Source: Bacteroidota bacterium (GTDB taxonomy: Bacteria; Bacteroidota; Bacteroidia; Flavobacteriales; Weeksellaceae). From it: a DNA stretch of 64,000 bases. The notes beneath the pieces were generated by a model. It worked only from the letters and a program-made list of their open reading frames with translations, made no database searches and was not told where the DNA came from. A program made the translations under genes and the position numbers. The stretch is taken from the NCBI GenBank assembly GCA_023423715.1, contig JAFAFC010000006.1, positions 1-64,000 on the forward strand, in the 5' to 3' direction. Positions 59,448-64,000 of the stretch are shown one piece after another; position 1 is the first letter of the stretch, and every line of letters starts with the position of its first letter.

Positions 59448-59478
59448 CAATTTTGAAAAAGGTTGTAGTGGTTTTCAA

Positions 59479-59505
59479 TAAAAAAAGTCCGCAAAAAGAG
59501 CGGAC
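59479..59505 (-). terminator. Terminator after tpiA
   Basis: GTCCGC and GCGGAC (59487-59492, 59500-59505) form a stem followed by a T run on the minus strand. Confidence 0.85.
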
Positions 59506-59528
59506 GTTTATTTTTATGCATTTTAATT

Positions 59529-60287
59529 TTAATTAAAAGCTTCGATAATTTTTGAAAAATCTTCTAGTTTTAATGCGGCTCCACCGATTAAACCTCCATC
59601 GATATCAGGCTGCGAAAAAATTTCTTTCGCGTTGTCTGGTTTTACAGAACCTCCGTACAAGATAGAAACTTCATTAGCCACATCTTGACCGTATTTTGTA
59701 GCGATCAAACTACGAATATGCGCGTGAATTTCTTGTGCTTGTTCTGGCGATGCCGTTTCTCCCGTTCCAATAGCCCAAACCGGCTCATAAGCAATCACTA
59801 CTTTTTTAATTTCATCAGCTGAAAGCGTGAAAAGAGCTGTTTCCGTTTGGTTTTTTACCACTTCGAAATGCTGACCCGATTTTCTCTGATCTAATGTTTC
59901 CCCGTTACAATAAATTGGCGTTAAACCAGCATCCAATAAAGCTTTTACCTTTTTGTTCGCATGGCTATCCGTTTCGCCGTGATATTGTCTTCGTTCCGAA
60001 TGAGAAACCAAACTACCATCAACGTTAATAGCCTTAATCATGTCAACAGAAATTTCTCCAGTATATGCTCCAGAAGCGTATTCGGAAACATCCTGAGCGT
60101 AAACACCCACTTCTTTATTTGGGAAAATAGATTCCGCCATCGTTAAATACAACGCTGGAGGCGCAATATAAATCTCACAATTAGTTGTGTTGTTTTTTTT
60201 GTATTCTGCTAATTGTTGCATCAAAGATTCTGCTTCTGATGCGGTTTTGTTCATCTTCCAATTTCCGGCAACTATTTTTTTTCTCAT
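59529..60287 (-). CDS. tpiA: Triosephosphate isomerase
   Basis: A 252-residue glycolytic enzyme that interconverts DHAP and glyceraldehyde 3-phosphate. The active-site set is complete: NWKMNK with Lys12, SHSERRQYHGE with the electrophile His, the catalytic Glu in AYEPVWAIGTG, and the phosphate loop YGGSVKPDN and GGLIGGAAL. It is in a minus-strand row after TerB, DoxX-like and DUF1599 genes. Confidence 0.97.
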   Translation of the reverse strand: MRKKIVAGNWKMNKTASEAESLMQQLAEYKKNNTTNCEIYIAPPALYLTMAESIFPNKEVGVYAQDVSEYASGAYTGEISVDMIKAINVDGSLVSHSERRQYHGETDSHANKKVKALLDAGLTPIYCNGETLDQRKSGQHFEVVKNQTETALFTLSADEIKKVVIAYEPVWAIGTGETASPEQAQEIHAHIRSLIATKYGQDVANEVSILYGGSVKPDNAKEIFSQPDIDGGLIGGAALKLEDFSKIIEAFN

Positions 60288-60341
60288 GATTTAAGGTCGT
60301 ATTGTTGATTTTTTATTTAGTGAATGAATTCGGGTTTGGAA

Positions 60342-60689
60342 TTAGAAATTCCAAAGATTTTTAAGAAGCTTATAAAAACGATGTTCTTCATCAGAAACTG
60401 TTTCGTCTGCTTTAATCAAAGATTTTGCAAATTTCACAAACTCTTTTCGCTCTTTTTCTGTAGAATCGTCTAAGAAGCATCTTGCGTGAAACTCAAAATG
60501 ATCTTTCCAATCTTCCGGTTGAAGGTTGATAATCACGTCCAATTCGTTATCCAAATTGATACGGAACGGAAATTCATTTCTCAGATATTCTGTGATTTTT
60601 ACACCTTCGGCAGGAGCAACTTCACCGTCAACGGCTGCCAACAGCATTAATAAATGATAACCGGCAATCGGTTTATTTGATTTTTGCAT
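60342..60689 (-). CDS. TerB-like small helical protein
   Basis: A 115-residue all-helical acidic protein resembling the TerB/tellurite-resistance fold: YHLLMLLAAVDGEVAPAEGVKITEYLRNEF and SLIKADETVSDEEHRFYKLLKNL carry the paired (A)DGEVxxxE-type motif. The function in Bacteroidota is unknown. It is expressed from its own TACCTTTG box and lies between the DoxX-like gene and tpiA. Confidence 0.78.
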   Translation of the reverse strand: MQKSNKPIAGYHLLMLLAAVDGEVAPAEGVKITEYLRNEFPFRINLDNELDVIINLQPEDWKDHFEFHARCFLDDSTEKERKEFVKFAKSLIKADETVSDEEHRFYKLLKNLWNF

Positions 60690-60708
60690 TATAACTTTTT
60701 TAGCTAGT

Positions 60709-60716
60709 CAAAGGTA
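60709..60716 (-). promoter_or_regulatory. -7 box of TerB-like gene
   Basis: TACCTTTG on the minus strand, 19 bases before the start codon, immediately after the stop of the upstream gene. Confidence 0.6.
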
Positions 60717-60719
60717 CGA

Positions 60720-61805
60720 TTAATTCTCAACAAAAACATGTCCAGGGACTTTATCTACAATCGTTCCGTTTTCTAAAATTAAAATGGATGGATTACTTCT
60801 AGCAATGGTTTTTATGGCAGTTCCGTCCATTGTTGCTGCAGGAATTGCTTGATAAACTCCAAAATTGGGTGCTACGCCTAAAACTAATGTATTTCCTGAT
60901 TTTTTAGCTTTTTCTTGCGCTTTTTGAATCACTGCTTTGTCAGCCAAATTCGGGTGATAACTGAAAATCACAATCGCTTTTGGCGCTGCAATAACTTTTT
61001 GAGTCCAATCTGATCCATCTTGACCGTCTAACTTAAACTTGCTGATTTCCGATTTATAGCCTTCTTTCACCAATTTGGATTCCGTTTTGTCATCTAAAAG
61101 TTTCCAGGGCGAACCTTCTTCCCAATAGATTTTGTTATTCACATATTCGTCTTGATCCAACGATTTTTCTTCGCCTGTTTTTTCATTTTTAGCGGTGTAA
61201 AATACTTTGTAAACAGATGGATCTTGTGCAATTTTTTGTTGCTCAAGCTTCATATTCGTTCCAATTTTATAACTTCTGAAATCAATCATAGGTTCACGAA
61301 TAATTCCATAAACCAAGATAAATCCTGTAAAAAAGATAGAAGCGAGCAACGTTATTTTTTGAATTCCATTTGATTTCTGAACAGTGGATTCTTTTTTATA
61401 CAAAACCCAAAGTATGAGAAGTCCAACAAGTAAAATAATATCTTTGATAAAGCTTTGCCAAGGCGTGAATTTAATCGCGTCACCAAAACATCCACAATCG
61501 GTTACTTTATTAAAATACGCTGAGTAGAACGTTAAAAACGCAAAGAAAACGCATAACGCAATAAGAACAGCGAGTACTTTTTTGGTTTTGATGTTAAATA
61601 GAAGAGCAACTCCTAAAATAAGTTCCAAAGCCACAACAAAAATGGAAATTGGTAAAGCAAATGGCTCTAAAAAGGGCATATTAAAAACGCCCGCGGAGAA
61701 ATACTCTTCCAATTTGAACGAAAACCCAATCGGATCGACCGCTTTTACAAAGCCTGAGGCTATAAAAATAAGGGCAATTACAATTCTTAAAACAGCTTTT
61801 ATCAT
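60720..61805 (-). CDS. BT_3928/DoxX-family membrane protein
   Basis: A 361-residue protein. The first 160 residues form four to five hydrophobic segments of the DoxX/MauE type (RIVIALIFIASGFVKAVDPIGFSFKLEEYF, SKYxxxCGCFGD-like VTDCGCFGDAIKFT). The C-terminal half is a soluble, possibly thioredoxin-like domain (APKAIVIFSYHPNLADKA, PSILILENGTIVDKVPGH). This is the BT_3928 family of Bacteroidota; a redox or respiratory role is suspected, not proven. It overlaps the phosphatase-like gene by four bases. Confidence 0.85.
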   Translation of the reverse strand: MIKAVLRIVIALIFIASGFVKAVDPIGFSFKLEEYFSAGVFNMPFLEPFALPISIFVVALELILGVALLFNIKTKKVLAVLIALCVFFAFLTFYSAYFNKVTDCGCFGDAIKFTPWQSFIKDIILLVGLLILWVLYKKESTVQKSNGIQKITLLASIFFTGFILVYGIIREPMIDFRSYKIGTNMKLEQQKIAQDPSVYKVFYTAKNEKTGEEKSLDQDEYVNNKIYWEEGSPWKLLDDKTESKLVKEGYKSEISKFKLDGQDGSDWTQKVIAAPKAIVIFSYHPNLADKAVIQKAQEKAKKSGNTLVLGVAPNFGVYQAIPAATMDGTAIKTIARSNPSILILENGTIVDKVPGHVFVEN

Positions 61806-62869
61806 AATAGTTCTTTTACAAATTCAGTTTTTGGAGAAAGTTCCGTTGGATCAATTCCAATCAATTTTAATAGAGTAGGAGCAAGTTCCTTTAAATAGAT
61901 CGTTTTCGAAGTTTTAACTTCTCCAGTTGATTTTAGTTGAGGATAATACAAAGCGAACCAGATTTCATCGGCGCTGGGAACATCACTTCCGTGATCGCCC
62001 CAAGATTTTACCGAACCACGACCATGATCGGTTGTGATTAACAAAACGGTATTGTCCGTATATTCTGGCGTTGTTTGAATGAAATTCCAAATCTCAGATA
62101 GAAATTGATCCGTGTTTTTCATCGCATCCAAATAATAACGGTAATTCTCTGAATGTGCCCATTCATCGGTTTCTCCATAACCAATAAAGGCTACTTTTGG
62201 TTTTTTCGTTTTCAGATAATCCATCGCCATCGTGTGCGTGAAAATATCCAAAGCTTCGTTTCCATACCATGGTTTGTGCGAGTTTTTCAACATGGTATTT
62301 AGCAAATCAACGTTGGGACTTTTATCATTTTTGTAGGTTGAAAATGCTTCAAAAACAGGAAACTTTGCTGTTGATTTATGAAAAATTCTAGCGAACGCAT
62401 TCCACGCGCCAAAAGCGACCACTTGGTTTTCGTATGATTTTTTGGATTGAAGTACATCCAAAATATTCAAATTTGTATTTTCTGGATAATTGTTGGAATT
62501 CACTTTTTCATCAACCCAACCCGAAAGAAGTTCGGCATAACCGGGATATGAAAAATGATAAGGATTAGATACTTTAACATCGCTTTGCTGATCGCGATTT
62601 CCATAGAAACCTGCTTTTTTAGAAAGCTCGTTCCAGAAAAAAGGCATCATCGCTTCTCGATTTGGATACAGCGTTTTGATATTTTTCAGATTTCCTTTGG
62701 TGTTGGGATTAGCGATAATTTCATCATCCAATCCTTTAAAAACCTCTTGCCAACGTAAACCATCAATGGTAACAATGATCAATCTTTCGGGCTTTTTATT
62801 TTGTCCAAAAACCAAAGTCGAACATAAAACGAATCCTAAAATTTGAAAAAAAGCGCCGATTTTCTTCAT
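61802..62869 (-). CDS. Alkaline-phosphatase-superfamily (nucleotide pyrophosphatase/PDE-like) protein
   Basis: A 355-residue exported protein (signal about 1-22). The alkaline-phosphatase superfamily pattern is seen in the metal motifs LIIVTIDGLRWQEVF, GYGETDEWAHSENY and TDHGRGSVKSWGDHG. The metal-nucleophile setup resembles nucleotide pyrophosphatase/phosphodiesterases; the expected Thr/Ser nucleophile after the first Asp is not obvious, the nearest being within FSYPGYAELLSG. It follows DUF1599 by 5 bases and overlaps the next gene (ATGA), so translation is coupled. Confidence 0.82.
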   Translation of the reverse strand: MKKIGAFFQILGFVLCSTLVFGQNKKPERLIIVTIDGLRWQEVFKGLDDEIIANPNTKGNLKNIKTLYPNREAMMPFFWNELSKKAGFYGNRDQQSDVKVSNPYHFSYPGYAELLSGWVDEKVNSNNYPENTNLNILDVLQSKKSYENQVVAFGAWNAFARIFHKSTAKFPVFEAFSTYKNDKSPNVDLLNTMLKNSHKPWYGNEALDIFTHTMAMDYLKTKKPKVAFIGYGETDEWAHSENYRYYLDAMKNTDQFLSEIWNFIQTTPEYTDNTVLLITTDHGRGSVKSWGDHGSDVPSADEIWFALYYPQLKSTGEVKTSKTIYLKELAPTLLKLIGIDPTELSPKTEFVKELL

Positions 62870-62874
62870 AGAAC

Positions 62875-63414
62875 TTAGTTTTCAGAAATTTTTATCAAAC
62901 AGAAAACAGCGTAATTCAACATGTCAAAATAATTCGCATCCAAACCTTCCGAAACAATTGTTTTTCCTTGATTATCTTCAATTTGTTTCGTTCGCAATAC
63001 TTTTTGATAGATTAAATCTGTGATTGAAGAAATGCGCATTTCTCGCCAAGCTTCGCCGTAATCATGGTTTTTCTTTTCCATTAACAAACGAGCTTCGGTT
63101 GCAAAATGATCGTAGAGGTTTAAGATTTCTTCTTCGTTTTCGTTGAGATCATCGGTTAAGCCTTTCTGCAATTGGATCAGTCCAATAATAGAGTAGTTTA
63201 CGATCGCGATAAATTCGTCATCTTCACTTTCATCAACCATGCGAACTTCAGCCATTTGAAGCGTACGAATTCGATTAACTTTAATATAGATTTGATCGGT
63301 AATGGAACTCGGTCGCAAAACGCGCCACGCGGCTCCATAATCTTTCATTTTTTTTGCAAATAAATCGCGACACTGCGCAATAACGTTCTCAAATTGTTCT
63401 GAGGTATTTCTCAT
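62875..63414 (-). CDS. DUF1599 protein, two repeats
   Basis: A 179-residue protein made of two copies of the DUF1599 motif: FAKKMKDYGAAWRVLRPSSI (about 20-39) and MEKKNHDYGEAWREMRISSI (about 112-131), each followed by TDxIYxKVxRxxxIE. The family is found in Bacteroidota, all-helical and of unknown function; the K(M/N)xDYGxAWR motif hints at nucleotide binding (MazG-like), which is inference. It starts an operon with the phosphatase-like and BT_3928 genes, with a -7 box upstream. Confidence 0.9.
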   Translation of the reverse strand: MRNTSEQFENVIAQCRDLFAKKMKDYGAAWRVLRPSSITDQIYIKVNRIRTLQMAEVRMVDESEDDEFIAIVNYSIIGLIQLQKGLTDDLNENEEEILNLYDHFATEARLLMEKKNHDYGEAWREMRISSITDLIYQKVLRTKQIEDNQGKTIVSEGLDANYFDMLNYAVFCLIKISEN

Positions 63415-63431
63415 ATCATGCTATACTGTCT

Positions 63432-63439
63432 CAAAGATA
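63432..63439 (-). promoter_or_regulatory. -7 box of DUF1599 operon
   Basis: TATCTTTG on the minus strand, 17 bases before the start codon. Confidence 0.6.
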
Positions 63440-63478
63440 TGAAAATTCTCTAAAAAGGCTAAGTTTGGGTGGTTTGGT

Positions 63479-63509
63479 TTTGGGATGTTGGTGCCAATTT
63501 TTACCTTTG
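63479..63509 (+). promoter_or_regulatory. folP promoter (TTTG-N19-TACCTTTG)
   Basis: A perfect Bacteroidota promoter: TTTG at 63479-63482, 19 bases, TACCTTTG at 63502-63509. The folP ATG is only 5 bases further, so a leaderless transcript is predicted. Confidence 0.8.
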
Positions 63510-63514
63510 TTTTT

Positions 63515-64000
63515 ATGAATACGTTTTCACTCGAAGCCGCTAATTTTCCATCGTTGAATTGTCACGGTCGTTTGGTTGATTTAAGCAAGCCGAAAATTAT
63601 GGGAATTCTGAATATGACGCCTGATTCTTTCTCAGATGGAGGGCGGTTTTTCTCTGAAATAGAGGCTTTAAAACATGCTGAACGGTTAGTTAATGAAGGT
63701 GTGGATATTTTGGATATTGGTGCGCAATCAACGAGACCAAACGCTGAAAAAATTTCTGCGGAAGGTGAAGTGCAAAGATTAGGAAAAATTATTTCTTTGA
63801 TTAAAAAAGAATTTCCCGAAGTTTTAATTTCGTTGGATACGTTTTATTCAGAAGTGGTTCGTTTTGGTTTTGATCAAGGAATGGATTTGGCAAACGATAT
63901 TTCAGGCGGTCAATTTGATGAAAAAATGTTTTCAACGGTTGCGGAATTGAAAATTCCATACGTGTTGATGCATATCAATCCAACCTACGAAACGATGCAT
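63515..64000 (+). CDS. folP: Dihydropteroate synthase (5' part; truncated by window end)
   Basis: The first 162 codons of a folate-synthesis enzyme that joins pterin diphosphate with p-aminobenzoate, the sulfonamide target. Visible signatures: MGILNMTPDSFSDGG, ILDIGAQSTRPNAE and ISLDTFYSEVV, and the NDISGG loop. The reading continues past 64000. The start at MNTFSLEA is set by a promoter box just upstream. Confidence 0.95.
   Translation, partial: MNTFSLEAANFPSLNCHGRLVDLSKPKIMGILNMTPDSFSDGGRFFSEIEALKHAERLVNEGVDILDIGAQSTRPNAEKISAEGEVQRLGKIISLIKKEFPEVLISLDTFYSEVVRFGFDQGMDLANDISGGQFDEKMFSTVAELKIPYVLMHINPTYETMH

Overview
The window is AT-rich, gene-dense DNA of a Bacteroidota bacterium, most likely class Flavobacteriia (a Chryseobacterium/Weeksellaceae-like relative; the genus cannot be fixed from sequence alone). 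The evidence is a SusC/SusD pair, promoter -7 boxes of the Bacteroidota type TAnnTTTG with TTTG about 19-21 bases upstream in the best cases, few Shine-Dalgarno sites, a GldA-like ATPase, DUF1599, BT_3928-type and KOW small proteins, a subclass A2-like class A beta-lactamase, and a Bacteroidota-type curli locus.

Layout. 1-6.1 kb: a DgkA-type lipid kinase, then dnaN, a CNNM/CBS transporter, pheT and a META lipoprotein. 6.1-12.6 kb, minus strand: an acidic small protein, a polytopic membrane protein, 3-hydroxybutyryl-CoA dehydrogenase, a class A beta-lactamase, a GH5 glycosidase with a carbohydrate-binding tail and a Gfo/Idh/MocA oxidoreductase. 12.7-18.4 kb: pcm, a 59-residue KOW protein and a SusC/SusD uptake pair. 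18.4-19.7 kb, minus strand: an acyl-CoA thioesterase whose leader contains a compact cobalamin riboswitch, preceded by a secreted protein. Then hutU.

22-28.1 kb is the most distinctive block: a LuxR-type regulator with a degenerate receiver, facing a curli operon read leftward: csgA (20 perfect-register 11-residue repeats plus a Cys/Pro tail), a csgB-like gene, a CsgC/CsgH-like domain fused to CsgE but interrupted at a run of ten A, csgF, csgG with an extra C-terminal outer-membrane barrel, and a lipoprotein with a TolB-like propeller.

28.4-35.7 kb: an HdeD-like protein, then a TetR regulator with an RND tripartite efflux operon. 35.7-42.5 kb: a GldA-like ATPase, tRNA-Arg(ACG), a BtuF-like lipoprotein, mtgA, a Gcr-family membrane protein, and dciA-like/recF/UbiA-like genes on the minus strand. 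42.6-48.5 kb: a 1957-residue alpha-2-macroglobulin with a TonB-box-like motif in its bait region. 48.5-57.7 kb: small secreted and VOC proteins, three glycosyltransferases, two methyltransferases, aspA, a lipoprotein amidase and a tRNA-Ser/Pro/Arg cluster. 57.7-64 kb, mostly minus strand: an SH3-domain protein, prmA, tpiA, a TerB-like protein, a DoxX-like (BT_3928) protein, an alkaline-phosphatase-fold protein and DUF1599, diverging from a truncated folP.

Most of the window is chromosomal housekeeping. No insertion sequences, prophage or CRISPR arrays were seen. The most notable signals are the curli locus architecture with its possible phase-switch tract, the cobalamin riboswitch in front of a thioesterase, the TonB-box-like motif in a macroglobulin, and several promoters that leave little or no 5' leader.
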